Positions 9,877 through 19,781 are shown, counted from the first letter of the stretch. The stretch is DNA of 64,000 bases from Rhodocyclaceae bacterium (GCA_028713915.1 JAQTNK010000003.1:82775-146774), one strand, 5' to 3'. Numbers and translations: made by a program. The notes: a model not told the origin generated them from the sequence alone.

Positions 9877-11463
9877 GTGTCCCCGCTCGAAACTGAAATC
9901 GCCCGCCGCCGCACTTTCGCCATCATCTCGCACCCCGATGCCGGCAAGACCACGCTGACCGAGAAGCTGCTGTATTTCGGCGGCGCCATTCAGGTCGCCG
10001 GCGAAGTGCGCGCGCGCAAGGCGAGCCGCCACGCCACTTCCGACTGGATGGAACTGGAAAAGCAGCGCGGCATCTCGGTGACCTCGTCGGTCATGCAGTT
10101 CCCCTATCGCGACAGCATCGTGAACCTGCTCGACACGCCGGGCCACGAGGACTTCTCGGAAGACACCTATCGCACGCTGACCGCCGTCGACTCGGCGGTG
10201 ATGGTGATCGACTCGGTCAACGGCGTCGAGGCGCAGACCATCAAGCTGCTCAACGTCTGCCGCCTGCGCGACACGCCGATCCTCACCTTCATCAACAAGC
10301 TCGACCGCGAGGGCCGCGCGCCGATCGAGCTGCTCGACGAGATCGAGGACGTGCTGAACATCCAGTGCGCGCCGATCACCTGGCCGATCGGCATGGGCAA
10401 GGGCTTTCGTGGCGTCTATCACCTCTACGACGACAGCATATCGTTCTTCAACCCGCAAGCCGAGAAGGGCACGTCGGAGATCATCAACGGGCTGGACAAC
10501 CCGCGCCTCGACGAGCTGATCGGCATGCAGGCGCAGGAGCTGCGCGACGAGATCGAGCTGGTACGCGGCGCCTCGCACGCCTTCGACCGCGACGAATATC
10601 TGGCCGGCAAGCAAACCCCCGTGTTCTTCGGCTCCGCCATCAACAACTTCGGCGTGCAGTCGCTGCTCGACGCCGTCGTCGACCTCTCGCCGGCGCCGCT
10701 GCACCGCGCCGCCCTCGTCGACAACCTCGCGCGCCAGGTCGAACCGAACGAACCGAAGTTCTCCGGCTTCGTGTTCAAGATCCAGGCCAACATGGACCCC
10801 AAGCACCGCGACCGCATCGCCTTCGTGCGCGTCTGCTCGGGCCGCTTCGAGCGCGGCATCAAGCTCAAGCAATTGTCGACCGGCAAGACGCTGGCAGTGA
10901 ACAACGCCATCACCTTCATGGCGCAGGACCGCAACACCACCGACGAAGCCTATCCCGGCGACATCATCGGCATTCCCAACCACGGCAGCGTGGTCCTCGG
11001 CGACGCCTTCTCCGAAGGCGAGGACCTGAAGTTCACCGGCATTCCCTGCTTCGCGCCCGAGCACTTTCGCCGCGCCCAGATCCGCAATCCGATGAAAATG
11101 AAGGCGCTGCAGAAAGGCTTGCAGCAGCTCGCCGAGGAAGGCGCGACGCAGCTCTTCAAGCCGCTCGCCTCCAACGACCTGATCCTCGGCGCCGTCGGCA
11201 CGCTGCAGTTCGACGTCGTCGCCCACCGCCTCGAATTCGAGTACGGCGTCGATGTCGTCTTCGAGCCCTACAACGTCGCCACCGCGCGCTGGCTGCGCGG
11301 CAGCGACGCCGACATCAAGGCGCTCGCCGACAAGGCCGGCGTGAACCTGGCGTTGGACGGCGCCGGCGACTACGTCTACCTGGCGCCAAACCGGGTGAAC
11401 CTGACGATGACGCAGGAGCGCCACCCGCACATCCGCTTCCTGGAGACGCGCGAGATTCACTGA
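9877..11463 (+). CDS. prfC: Peptide chain release factor 3 (RF3 GTPase)
   Basis: GTPase that recycles RF1/RF2 from the ribosome after termination. The track ORF starts at 9550, but homology begins at [13 protein letters not shown], so the GTG at 9877 is the start. This gives 528 aa, close to E. coli RF3 (529). GTPase motifs are all present: [10 protein letters not shown] (G1), DTPGHEDF (G3) and NKLD (G4). The upstream part of the ORF overlaps the preceding secreted-protein gene and looks non-native. Confidence 0.96.
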   Translation: MSPLETEIARRRTFAIISHPDAGKTTLTEKLLYFGGAIQVAGEVRARKASRHATSDWMELEKQRGISVTSSVMQFPYRDSIVNLLDTPGHEDFSEDTYRTLTAVDSAVMVIDSVNGVEAQTIKLLNVCRLRDTPILTFINKLDREGRAPIELLDEIEDVLNIQCAPITWPIGMGKGFRGVYHLYDDSISFFNPQAEKGTSEIINGLDNPRLDELIGMQAQELRDEIELVRGASHAFDRDEYLAGKQTPVFFGSAINNFGVQSLLDAVVDLSPAPLHRAALVDNLARQVEPNEPKFSGFVFKIQANMDPKHRDRIAFVRVCSGRFERGIKLKQLSTGKTLAVNNAITFMAQDRNTTDEAYPGDIIGIPNHGSVVLGDAFSEGEDLKFTGIPCFAPEHFRRAQIRNPMKMKALQKGLQQLAEEGATQLFKPLASNDLILGAVGTLQFDVVAHRLEFEYGVDVVFEPYNVATARWLRGSDADIKALADKAGVNLALDGAGDYVYLAPNRVNLTMTQERHPHIRFLETREIH

Positions 11464-11554
11464 GCCGGCCGGCGCCGGGCGGCGCCTATGGAATCCTTCG
11501 CGGCGGCGCCGGTCTGAAACTTCAGATCGGATTTCGTGCACGGAGGTGAACCCG

Positions 11555-12739
11555 ATGTCGCCAACCACGTTCATTGCGGCCCACGCCAGCCATCCCGATT
11601 GGCGCATCGCGCTGGCCGACAGCCGCCGGCAATTGCAATCGGCCAGCGCGGCGCGCGCCGCGCGCTACGGCGCAGCCGCCCCGCTCACGCTCGGCTGGTG
11701 CTACCTGACCGATTACTACGCGGCGGCCGCCGAGGCGATCCTCGACGAGTTGCGCCAGGCCTTTCCGGGCGTCGCCTGGATCGGCACGAGCGGCATCGGC
11801 GTCGCCGCCAGCGGCATCGAATACTTCGACGAGCCGGCCATGGTGCTGATGGTGGCGCCCTTGCCGCGCGAGTGCTTCCGCCTGTTTTCCGGACGCCAGC
11901 CCTTGCCTGCCGCGGCGACCGGTTTCGCGCCGCATACCGCGCTGGTCCATGCCGACGGCAGCACGCCCGACTTGCAGGAGCTGCTGCAGGAACTGAGCGC
12001 GCGCACGGCGACCGGCTATCTGTTCGGCGGCCTGTCGTCGGCGCGCGGCCGGCCGCTGCACATGGCCGACGGCGTTTTCACCGGCGGCGTGTCCGGCGTC
12101 GCCTTCGATGCCGAAGTCGATCTGGTGTCGCGCGTAACCCAGGGCTGCCAGCCGATCGGCCCGTTGCGCGAAGTCACCGCCGCCGAGGGCAACCTGCTCA
12201 TCAGCCTGGACCGCCGGCCCGCCCTCGATTGCGCGATGAACGACCTGGGGCTCGACGACGACGCGGCCGACGAGGACTTGTTCGAAGCGCTGTCGGCAAC
12301 GCTGGTGGGCTTGAGCCGCGGCGCCGAAGACCTGCCTGCGCACCCCGGACAGTTCGGCGCCGAAACCGTCGTCCGCCACTTGGTCGGCGTCGATCTGGAA
12401 CGCAAGGTTCTGGGCATCGCCGACGCCGTCGAACCCGGCATGCTCACGGCATTTTGCATGCGCGACGCGCGCGCCGCCGGCTACGATCTGGTGCGCATCG
12501 CCGCCGAGATTCGCGACGACCTGGAAAGCGGCGCCGCGCGGCAGATGGCCGGCGCGCTCTACGTCAGCTGCTCGGGACGCGGCGGCCCGCATTTCGGCGC
12601 CCGCCATGCCGAGCTGCAGATGCTGCGCAATGCCCTCGGCGACGTGCCGCTGGCCGGCTTCTTCGCCGGCGGCGAAATCGCCCGCAATCATCTCTACGGC
12701 TACACCGGCGTATTGACGGTGTTCGCCACGCCCGGCTGA
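11555..12739 (+). CDS. FIST domain sensory protein
   Basis: 394 aa made only of FIST_N and FIST_C, a putative small-ligand sensory module often fused to signalling domains. Typical pieces are IGTSGIGVAASGIEYFDEPA in the N-terminal half and CSGRGGPHFG, LAGFFAGGEIA and GYTGVLTVF in FIST_C. The ATG at 11555 is chosen over the upstream GTG because it has GGAGG eight bases before it. No kinase, GGDEF or methyl-accepting domain is attached or adjacent, so its output partner is unknown. Confidence 0.85.
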   Translation: MSPTTFIAAHASHPDWRIALADSRRQLQSASAARAARYGAAAPLTLGWCYLTDYYAAAAEAILDELRQAFPGVAWIGTSGIGVAASGIEYFDEPAMVLMVAPLPRECFRLFSGRQPLPAAATGFAPHTALVHADGSTPDLQELLQELSARTATGYLFGGLSSARGRPLHMADGVFTGGVSGVAFDAEVDLVSRVTQGCQPIGPLREVTAAEGNLLISLDRRPALDCAMNDLGLDDDAADEDLFEALSATLVGLSRGAEDLPAHPGQFGAETVVRHLVGVDLERKVLGIADAVEPGMLTAFCMRDARAAGYDLVRIAAEIRDDLESGAARQMAGALYVSCSGRGGPHFGARHAELQMLRNALGDVPLAGFFAGGEIARNHLYGYTGVLTVFATPG

Positions 12740-12758
12740 ACGGCCGCCGCGGCGCGCG

Positions 12759-13097
12759 TCAGTCGTTGGCGGCGCCGTTTGGGCCAGTGCGTTCGAGGCG
12801 CCGGGCGAAGACCTTCATTTCCTTCGCCGCCTGGATGTCCCCGCGCGCTTCGGCGACGGCGATGCCTTGCCGATAGACGGCAAGCGCGTCGGCCGCCTCG
12901 CCCGCGTCGACCAGCGCCCTGCCCAGCCGCTTCCAGGCCGCCGAGAAATTCGGGTCCATGGTCACCGCCGCGCGCAAGTGCACGACGGCCTGCAAGGGAT
13001 CGCCGCTCTTGATGAACTCGTTGCCCAGCGAAAATCGCAGCAGCGCACCGTCGCGCGGCGTGCCGACGAGCTTGAGCAGGTTCTCGAGGGTGCTCAC
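12759..13097 (-). CDS. Small TPR protein
   Basis: 112 aa with at least two tetratricopeptide-like helix pairs (FSLGNEFIKSGDPLQAVVHL and AWKRLGRALVDAGEAADALAVY). No signal peptide, so probably a cytoplasmic protein-interaction module. Start is GTG; no strong ribosome binding site is seen. It is convergent with the FIST gene and lies about 45 bp after the DUF3501 gene on the same strand, and may be its operon partner. Confidence 0.75.
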   Translation of the reverse strand: MSTLENLLKLVGTPRDGALLRFSLGNEFIKSGDPLQAVVHLRAAVTMDPNFSAAWKRLGRALVDAGEAADALAVYRQGIAVAEARGDIQAAKEMKVFARRLERTGPNGAAND

Positions 13098-13142
13098 GAG
13101 CGGCGCGCGCGGTGCCGGGCCGGGCCGGGCCTGGCCTTGCCG

Positions 13143-13718
13143 TCAGGCCAGGTCCGCCGTCAGCGAAGCCCGCACTGCCGCGGGCAGCTGCGTCTTCGCC
13201 TGGTAGGCGCGATGGTCGATGCCGGCAAAGATCGCGGCGCCGGCCTTGACCGCGGCCACCATCGCCGGCGTCAGTTCGAAGCGCATGAAATGCACGGCCG
13301 ACGTCTTTTCAGGCGTCGTGCGCTCGAGGTCTTCGTCGGCGGCGCCAAGGACGAGCTCGCAACCGGCCACCTGCATCCACACGCAGCGCTCGATGCCGAC
13401 CAGTCGCGCCAGCGCCTCCCGCCGCTCGTCGGCGTCGGCATATTCGACCATGAAGGTCGCCTTCCAGTTGCTGCCGTCGGGCACCAGCGGGTTATAGACG
13501 TCGAGCTCGGCCTGGATGCCTTCGGGCTCGAAGATGCGCTCGATGCGCAGCATTTCCTGCACTTGGTATTGCATGGTCAGCGCGTCCTCGAAATAGAGCG
13601 CGGCATGTTCGCCCAGCGCCACGCGGCGCTGCTTCTTGTGCGCGATGACGCGGGCGCGGAAGTCCGGCCGGATGCGGGCGTAATGTTCGAGGCTGTGAAG
13701 GTCGGCGCGGGTCAGCAT
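13143..13718 (-). CDS. DUF3501 family protein
   Basis: 191 aa starting MLTRADLHSLEHYARIRPDFR, with VALGEHAALYFEDALTMQYQVQEMLRIERIFE, typical of DUF3501. The track start at 13787 is too early. The ATG at 13718 has GGAGG just upstream and fits the family. DUF3501 genes are commonly found with rubrerythrin and a GlpC/HdrD-like Fe-S oxidoreductase, exactly as here, suggesting a shared role in peroxide or redox stress. The molecular role is unknown. Confidence 0.85.
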   Translation of the reverse strand: MLTRADLHSLEHYARIRPDFRARVIAHKKQRRVALGEHAALYFEDALTMQYQVQEMLRIERIFEPEGIQAELDVYNPLVPDGSNWKATFMVEYADADERREALARLVGIERCVWMQVAGCELVLGAADEDLERTTPEKTSAVHFMRFELTPAMVAAVKAGAAIFAGIDHRAYQAKTQLPAAVRASLTADLA

Positions 13719-13798
13719 GGCCGGGCCTCCCGACGGCCCGGCCAGCCGGCGGCGGCGCCCGCCATGGCAACCGCGAACGCGATGCATGCGTACGTCAT
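13712..13798 (-). CDS. Possible 28-codon membrane peptide between Fe-S protein and DUF3501
   Basis: A short ORF too small for the ORF track. The ATG at 13798 has a strong AAAGGAG site just upstream. The peptide begins MTYACIAFAVAMAGAAAG, a single hydrophobic segment, then a basic tail. Its TGA lies within the first codons of the DUF3501 gene (ATGCTGA), an overlap typical of translational coupling. It may be a real small membrane protein or only a leader peptide. Confidence 0.4.
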   Translation of the reverse strand: MTYACIAFAVAMAGAAAGWPGRREARPC

Positions 13799-13835
13799 GC
13801 TCTTTCTCCTTTCATCCAAAGCGATCTCCTTTTCG

Positions 13836-15164
13836 TCAGATTCCATAGGCGAACCGCAACAGCGTGATCGGATGCTCGGGCCGCGAGCCGTCGGCCCGGG
13901 CGTGGGCGATGTGGTGGCCGGCCATGGCGCAGTCAGAACCGTAGTGGTCGGGCTCGGCCTGGTTCACGCGCGCCACCACGGGCTTGACGATTTTCATGGC
14001 GAACTCGTGGAATTCCCTCTTCACCGCATAAGTGCCGTCGTGGCCCGAGCAGCGCTCGATGATTTCGACTTCGGTGCCCGGCACCAGGGACAGCGCCTCG
14101 CGGGTCTTCGGGCCGATGTTCTGCACGCGCTGGTGGCAGGCGGCGTGATAGGCGACGCGGCCGAGCGGCTGCTTGAAGTCGGTGCGCAGCCTGCCCTCCT
14201 TGTGGCGCAGCATCAGGTATTCGAAGGGATCGAAGAAGGCCGCCTTGACCTTCTGCACGTCCGCATCGTCGGGGAACAGCAGCGGCAACTCCTGCTTGAA
14301 CATCAGCACGCAGGAAGGCACCAGCGCCATCAGGTCCCAGCCGGCATCGACCAATTTCGCCAGCACCGGGATGTTGGCTTCCTTGGCCGCCGCCACGCTG
14401 GCGAAGTCGCCGAGTTCGAGCTTGGGCATGCCGCAGCAGCGCTCCCTTTCGACCAGCCGCACGGGGATGCCGTTGTGCTCGAAGACGGCGACCAGATCAG
14501 CGCCGGGGCCGGGCTCGTTGCGGTTCATGTAGCAGGTGGCGAACAGCGCCACGCGCCCGCGCGTGCGGCCGGCGGCTTCGGCGCGGGCGGCGCTGACGTG
14601 CCCGGCCAGGCGCTTCCGCATCGAGTTGCTGTCGAACGCCGGCAGCCAGGCGCCGGCGTGGATGCCGGCGACCGCTTGCAGCGCCTGGCGCGCAACGCCG
14701 ATCTTGTTCACCGCATTCACCGTCTGCGCGACGATGGGAATGCCGGCGAAGCGGCCGACCGCGTCGGTGCTGGTGAGCACCTTGTCGCGCAGCCTGACGT
14801 CGCCCTGACTGAACTTCACGGCCTTGGCGCGCAGCATCAGGTGCGGGAAATCCACGGCCCACGGATGCGGCGGCACGTACGGGCATTTCGTCATGTAGCA
14901 CAGGTCGCACAGGTAGCAGTGATCGACGACCTTGCCGTAATCGGCCTTGGCGACGCCGGCGACCTCCAGCGATGCGGCGGCATCCACCAGGTCGAACAGG
15001 GTCGGAAACGCGTGGCACAGGCTGACGCAGCGGCGGCAGCCGTGGCAGATTTCGAAGACGCGCTCCATCTCCGCGTGCAAGGATGCCGCGCTGTAGAAGT
15101 CCGGGTTGCGCCAGTCCAGCGCATGCCGGGTGGGCGCATCGAGATTGCCTTCGCGGGCGGCCAT
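13836..15164 (-). CDS. GlpC/HdrD-like 4Fe-4S oxidoreductase (rubrerythrin-associated)
   Basis: 442 aa from the ATG at 15164 (MAAREGNLD). The track ORF runs further upstream through the rubrerythrin region, which is not native. The N-terminal half has two ferredoxin-type cysteine clusters (CHGCRRCVSLC and CYLCDLCYMTKCP). The C-terminal half has CCG-type motifs (ERCCGMPKLELGDF, then YHAACHQR and ERCSGHDG) that bind a further Fe-S cluster. It probably passes electrons in the rubrerythrin system. It sits between the rubrerythrin and DUF3501 genes on the same strand. Confidence 0.88.
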   Translation of the reverse strand: MAAREGNLDAPTRHALDWRNPDFYSAASLHAEMERVFEICHGCRRCVSLCHAFPTLFDLVDAAASLEVAGVAKADYGKVVDHCYLCDLCYMTKCPYVPPHPWAVDFPHLMLRAKAVKFSQGDVRLRDKVLTSTDAVGRFAGIPIVAQTVNAVNKIGVARQALQAVAGIHAGAWLPAFDSNSMRKRLAGHVSAARAEAAGRTRGRVALFATCYMNRNEPGPGADLVAVFEHNGIPVRLVERERCCGMPKLELGDFASVAAAKEANIPVLAKLVDAGWDLMALVPSCVLMFKQELPLLFPDDADVQKVKAAFFDPFEYLMLRHKEGRLRTDFKQPLGRVAYHAACHQRVQNIGPKTREALSLVPGTEVEIIERCSGHDGTYAVKREFHEFAMKIVKPVVARVNQAEPDHYGSDCAMAGHHIAHARADGSRPEHPITLLRFAYGI

Positions 15165-15243
15165 GGTGCGGTCCTCTGCGTCGTCGTCGAACGGATGGGA
15201 CGGATCGCGGCCGCCGCGCGACGGCCGCGATCGACGCCGCCGT

Positions 15244-15660
15244 TCAGTGCAGCTCGGCGAGAGCCTTCGTGTAGCGGTTGGCGTGCGAGCGCTCGGCCTT
15301 GGCCAGCGTCTCGAACCAGTCGGCGATTTCCTCGAAGCCCTCTTCGCGCGCCGTCCGCGCCATGCCCGGATACATGTCGGTGTATTCGTGCGTCTCGCCG
15401 GCGACGGCGGACTTGAGGTTGTCGGCAGTCGCGCCGAACGGCAGGCCGGTGACCGGGTCGCCGCAGGCTTCGAGGTGTTCGAGATGGCCATGGGCATGGC
15501 CGGTCTCGCCCTCGGCGGTGCTGCGGAACAGCGCGGCGACGTCCTGCTGGCCTTCGACGTCGGCCTTGTTGGCGAAGTACAAGTAGCGACGATTGGCCTG
15601 AGACTCACCGGCAAAGGCGGCCTTCAGGTTCTCTTCGGTTTTCGAGCCTTTCAGTTTCAT
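15244..15660 (-). CDS. Rubrerythrin (diiron domain only)
   Basis: 138-aa ferritin-like diiron protein that in this family reduces hydrogen peroxide. The two ExxH-type diiron motifs are visible: [10 protein letters not shown] with [10 protein letters not shown], and [11 protein letters not shown] with [10 protein letters not shown]. The C-terminal rubredoxin domain of classical rubrerythrins is absent, so electrons must come from a partner, plausibly the adjacent Fe-S oxidoreductase. AAGGAGG precedes the ATG. First gene of the minus-strand cluster. Confidence 0.92.
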   Translation of the reverse strand: MKLKGSKTEENLKAAFAGESQANRRYLYFANKADVEGQQDVAALFRSTAEGETGHAHGHLEHLEACGDPVTGLPFGATADNLKSAVAGETHEYTDMYPGMARTAREEGFEEIADWFETLAKAERSHANRYTKALAELH

Positions 15661-15919
15661 GATGTCCTCCTTGGTCTGAGTGAGTCGGATCGCGGTGACC
15701 CGCCAGTCACGAATTCACGCTAGTCCTTCCGTACCGGCGACGCCATTTGTTTGCGTCAATCGCCCCAATAGCGCAGTCCTATCGGCGCGCCGCCGGCGCA
15801 ATTACACCGGCATGGCGTCGATCAAGAGCGGCCGATGCTAACCGGAGAAAGGCTGCCGACCTATACCGGAAAGTATGTATTTCGACTACCGACGAGCGCT
15901 TGCCGCCGGCCGTCGCCGC

Positions 15920-16941
15920 TCAGTCGGCAACGGCGCGCTCGCCGGGCGTGATGGCCAGCGTCAGGATGCTCGTCCCGCGCAGGACCGTGAGCGGGCAGGA
16001 GACGCCGATCGATTCGCCGGCGAGCAGACGCGCCAGGGCGGCGACGCTGGTCACCGCCTGTCCCTGCAGCGCCAGCAGCACGTCGCCGGCCATGACGCCG
16101 GCGCGGGCGGCCGGGCCGCCGCGCTCGACGCCGAGCACATGCACGGCGCGCTCCTCGCTCAGACCGAGCCGGCTGAGCGCCCGCCGCGGCAGCCGCAGGT
16201 CGGCGCCGGCGATGCCGAGGAAGCCGCGCCGCACGCGCCCGAAGCGGATCAGGTCGCCGATGACCACGCGCACCAGGTCGATGGCGACGGCGAAGCAGAT
16301 GCCCTGCGCGCCCGGAATGATGGCGGTATTCACGCCGATGACGGCGCCGCCCGAATCGAGCAGCGGACCGCCGGAGTTGCCCGGATTGAGCGCGGCATCG
16401 GTCTGGATGACGTCGTCGACCAGGCGTCCGCTGGCCGACGGCAAAGCGCGGCCGAGCGCGCTGACGACGCCGGCCGTGACCGTCGTCTGGAAGCCCAGCG
16501 GATTGCCGATGGCGATGGCGATCTGGCCGACGCGCAGCGCGCCGGACTGCCCCAGCCCCGCGCATAGGGAACATCGCCGGCCGCGACGCGCAGCAAGGCG
16601 ACATCGGTGGCCGGATCCGCGCCGATCCTGCGGCACGACAGCAGCCGCCCGTCGGGAAAACGCGCCGTCACTTTCGCGGCGCCATGCACGACGTGGCTGT
16701 TGGTGAGCACCAGGCCGTCGGGAGCGATGGCGAAGCCGGAGCCGTGGCCGGCGCGCCCGCCGCCGCGCACCTCGATCAGGCACACGGCCGGCCCGACACG
16801 GTCGGCCACGGCGGCGACCGCCTGGGAATAGGCATCCAGCGCCGCCGCGTCGGCGGCCGGCGACGCTTCGCGCCGCCCCGCCGGCACGGGGCTTTCCGCG
16901 TTCCCGAGGACCGGGGCGAGGAAGCCGGGAGTGGCACCCAT
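15920..16941 (-). pseudogene. HtrA/DegP-like S1C serine protease with PDZ domain, broken by a 1-base deletion
   Basis: Two overlapping frames together make one protease. The N-terminal frame (ATG at 16941, GGAG upstream) carries the catalytic His (LTNSHVVHG) and Asp (ATDVALLRV). The other frame carries the Ser (GNSGGPLL) and a PDZ domain (FLGIAGADLRL to the end). The switch falls between DVPYA and GLGQSGALRVGQ, at the CCCC run 16556-16559. One extra C would restore a single frame of about 340 residues. No signal peptide is seen, unusual for DegP. It could be a real pseudogene or an assembly error in a homopolymer. Confidence 0.8.
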
Positions 16942-17049
16942 GATCTGAACTCCGCTACGCAAGGAACGTTATGTCTGGGCGCAAGCGCGCGTTTCAAGCA
17001 GGCGGCAAGCGCGCCGGGAACTCGCGCAGCGCCGCATTGCCGAAGCGCC

Positions 17050-18639
17050 ATGTTCGCGACCCCGCCCTGCGACGATGCCGTCATCCGCACCGCGCGCGAC
17101 GCCGCCCCTTGCGCCGCGGCAGCGCGCAAGTGGGTGCTGGCGGCGACCATCCTGGCGTCGAGCATGGCGTTCATCGACGGCACCGTGGTGAACGTGGCGC
17201 TGCCGGCGCTGCAGCGCGACCTGCGCGCCGGCATCGCCGACGTGCAATGGGTGGTCGAAGCGTATGCGCTGCTGCTCGCGGCGCTGCTGCTGATGGGCGG
17301 CGCCGCCGGCGATCGCTTCGGCCGACGGCGCGTGTTCATGCTGGGCGTCGCCGTATTCGCCGCGGCCTCCGCCTGTTGCGGGCTTGCCGACGGCGTGCGC
17401 GCCTTGATCGTCGCACGCGCCGCGCAGGGCATCGGCGGCGCGCTGCTGGTGCCGGGCAGCCTGGCGATCATCAGCGCGTCGTTCGACGAGCGCGAGCGCG
17501 GCCGGGCGATCGGCACCTGGTCGGGGGCGACGGCGATCACGACGGCGCTCGGCCCCGTGCTCGGCGGCTGGATGACCGATCACCTGTCGTGGCGCGCGGT
17601 GTTTTTCATCAACCTGCCGCTGGCCGTGGCGGTGCTCGCGCTGGCGTCCTGGCGCGTGCCGGAGTCGAAGAATCCGCAGGCGCAGGGCGCGCTCGATTGG
17701 CCCGGCGCGCTGCTGGCCACCTGCGGCCTGGCCGGCATCGTCTATGCGTTGATCGAAGCGCCGGGAAAGGGCTGGCACAGCGCCACCATCGCGGGCAGCC
17801 TGACGCTCGGCGCCGCCGCGCTGGCGGCTTTCGTCGCGATCGAGGCGCGCTGCCCGGCGCCGATGATTCCGCTGTCCGTGTTCGCGTCGCGCAACTTCAG
17901 CGGCGCCAACCTGCTGACGCTGCTGCTCTACGCGGCGCTCGGCGGCGGGCTCTTCTTTCTGCCGCTGAACCTGATCCAGGTGCAGCGCTACTCGGCCACC
18001 GCGGCGGGCGCGGCGCTGCTGCCGCTGATCCTGCTCATGTTCACGCTGTCGCGCTGGTCGGGCGGCCTGTTCGACCGCTACGGCGCGCGGCGCCCGCTCA
18101 TGCTCGGCCCGCTGGTGGCGGCCGCCGGCTTCGCCCTTCTCGCCGTGCCGGCGACCGGCGCCAGCTATTGGACGGGGTTCTTCCCGGCAATCACGGTGCT
18201 CGGCTTCGGCTTGTCGCTCAGCGTCGCGCCGCTCACGGCCACCGTGATGAGCGCACTCGGCAGCGCGCGCGCCGGCATCGCCTCGGGCATCAACAACGCC
18301 GCCTCGCGCGTCGCCGGGTTGCTCGCCGTCGCCGCCTTCGGCGTCGTCCTGGCGCCGGTCTTCGAGCGCACGCTCGAACTGCGGCTGGCGCAGGACAATG
18401 GCCCGGCCGCCGTGCGCGCCGCGGTGCTCGCGCAGCGCGACCGGCTCGCCGCGATCGAACTGCCGGCCGGACTGCCCGAAGGCGAACGGACTGCCGCGCG
18501 CCGGGCGGTCGACGAATCCTTCGTCGCCGGCTTTCGCTGCGTCATGCTGATCGCCGCGCTGCTCGCCGCGGCCAGTTCGCTCAGCGCCTGGGCATTGCTG
18601 CGGGATGCCGCAGCGGCCGGGAGTGTAGGAAAGAGCTAG
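17050..18639 (+). CDS. MFS drug exporter, DHA2 (EmrB/QacA) family
   Basis: Proton-driven efflux permease of the inner membrane. 529 aa from the ATG at 17050 with about 14 hydrophobic segments, as expected for DHA2. Motifs: ASSMAFIDGTVVNVALPAL in TM1, GDRFGRRRVF (motif A) after TM2, and GPVLGGW (motif C) in TM5. The track ORF starts earlier, inside the protease gene on the other strand, which is not native. No outer-membrane or membrane-fusion partner lies next to it. Its 3' end overlaps the Yip1-like gene tail to tail. Confidence 0.9.
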   Translation: MFATPPCDDAVIRTARDAAPCAAAARKWVLAATILASSMAFIDGTVVNVALPALQRDLRAGIADVQWVVEAYALLLAALLLMGGAAGDRFGRRRVFMLGVAVFAAASACCGLADGVRALIVARAAQGIGGALLVPGSLAIISASFDERERGRAIGTWSGATAITTALGPVLGGWMTDHLSWRAVFFINLPLAVAVLALASWRVPESKNPQAQGALDWPGALLATCGLAGIVYALIEAPGKGWHSATIAGSLTLGAAALAAFVAIEARCPAPMIPLSVFASRNFSGANLLTLLLYAALGGGLFFLPLNLIQVQRYSATAAGAALLPLILLMFTLSRWSGGLFDRYGARRPLMLGPLVAAAGFALLAVPATGASYWTGFFPAITVLGFGLSLSVAPLTATVMSALGSARAGIASGINNAASRVAGLLAVAAFGVVLAPVFERTLELRLAQDNGPAAVRAAVLAQRDRLAAIELPAGLPEGERTAARRAVDESFVAGFRCVMLIAALLAAASSLSAWALLRDAAAAGSVGKS

Positions 18640-19232
18640 CGCCAGCCGAACAAGATTCCCAGCATCATCATGAACAGCAGCAGCATGCCGATCCACACCG
18701 CCACGCCGGCGGCGGTGATGGCGTTGGCAAGCTGCAGCGCCTTGTGCGCGTCGGCCACCTTGAACAAGGGCCGCACGCCGTTGCGGATCAGGGCGACGCT
18801 GCACGACCACGCCGCGATCACCACCAGCGCATCGAACCAGACGATGGGAACGAACAGGCACAGCGCGGAAAGCCACAGGGGCGTCGGCGCGATGGCCGCC
18901 AGGGTATAGGCTGCCGGGTAGTCGGGATGGACATCGGCGATGCCGCCCAGTTGCTGGATGTACGACGCCATCAGGGCGACGTTGGCGACTTCGATGGCGA
19001 AGAACGTGATGCCGACGACCGTCAGTTCCTGCCACCGCAGCGGCGGCTCGACCAGGGCGAAGACGACGCCGGGATGGACCAGCTGCGCGTAGGCATACAT
19101 CAAGGGCGGAATCAGCGACATCGGCGCGACGAGAAACGCGAAAAGCTGCGCCACCGTGGGATGGATGCGCAACACATCCGGCCAGCCGTCCGCTTCGGAC
19201 AGCACCATCTTCGGCAAGTTTGCCAGCGTCAT
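18636..19232 (-). CDS. YIP1-family inner membrane protein
   Basis: 198 aa with about five hydrophobic segments (LFAFLVAPMSLIPPLMYAYA, VVGITFFAIEVANVALMASYI, PLWLSALCLFVPIVW, VIAAWSCSVALI and the C-terminal VAVWIGMLLLFMMMLGILFGW), the layout of bacterial Yip1-domain proteins. Function unknown. It overlaps the end of the MFS gene by four bases in convergent arrangement. Confidence 0.7.
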   Translation of the reverse strand: MTLANLPKMVLSEADGWPDVLRIHPTVAQLFAFLVAPMSLIPPLMYAYAQLVHPGVVFALVEPPLRWQELTVVGITFFAIEVANVALMASYIQQLGGIADVHPDYPAAYTLAAIAPTPLWLSALCLFVPIVWFDALVVIAAWSCSVALIRNGVRPLFKVADAHKALQLANAITAAGVAVWIGMLLLFMMMLGILFGWR

Positions 19233-19349
19233 GATCCGCCTCCATCGCCACGGTTTTGCGTCAGCCGTTCTGGACCATCCGGCATCGACATAGCATTTAG
19301 ACTGCGCGCCGCACGATAGTTCAGCGCCTGCGGCGGGGCGGGCCGACGC

Positions 19350-19670
19350 TCAGCGACAGGCCGCGGCCGTCTGGCGCATGCGCTCGAGCTGGGCGAGCGC
19401 TTCTTCGGCGCTGGCAAAGGCGATGCGCACTTCATTCCCGGAGCCGAAGTTGCCGCCGCCGTAGACGATGCGCAACTCCTTGCCGCCGGTCTCCACGTAC
19501 TGGACGATGCCGAGGTTGATCCAGCGCTGCTTGCCCGGCTCCTCCGCCGGCACCTGGAAAAGGCAGAATGACGACGACCCGGTCAAGCCGCTCAGCGCCG
19601 TCTCGGCGCGAACCGACAGCGGCGCCGCCAGCGCGGCGCAAAGGACGACGACGAAACGAAGGGCGGCCAT
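19350..19670 (-). CDS. Small periplasmic protein, function unknown
   Basis: 106 aa with a signal peptide (MAALRFVVVLCAALAAPLSVRAE) and a compact mature domain containing WINLGIVQYVE and ELRIVYGGGNFGSGNEVRIAF; two cysteines may pair. No family recognised. It is transcribed away from prfB. Confidence 0.6.
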   Translation of the reverse strand: MAALRFVVVLCAALAAPLSVRAETALSGLTGSSSFCLFQVPAEEPGKQRWINLGIVQYVETGGKELRIVYGGGNFGSGNEVRIAFASAEEALAQLERMRQTAAACR

Positions 19671-19746
19671 GAAAAAAGTGTAGTCCGCGCCGATACCCTG
19701 TCAAAGTGCCGAAGCATCGGCCGGACGAGGCTGGGCGACGAACAGG

Positions 19747-19752
19747 TATAAT
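19747..19752 (+). promoter_or_regulatory. Candidate -10 box (TATAAT) for prfB-lysS
   Basis: TATAAT in the context GGTATAATCG, 30 bases before the prfB ATG. The -35 region is not convincing. Placement and sequence fit the promoter of a prfB-lysS transcript. Confidence 0.5.
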
Positions 19753-19781
19753 CGCCGGCTTACCGAATTCACGAGCCCATC

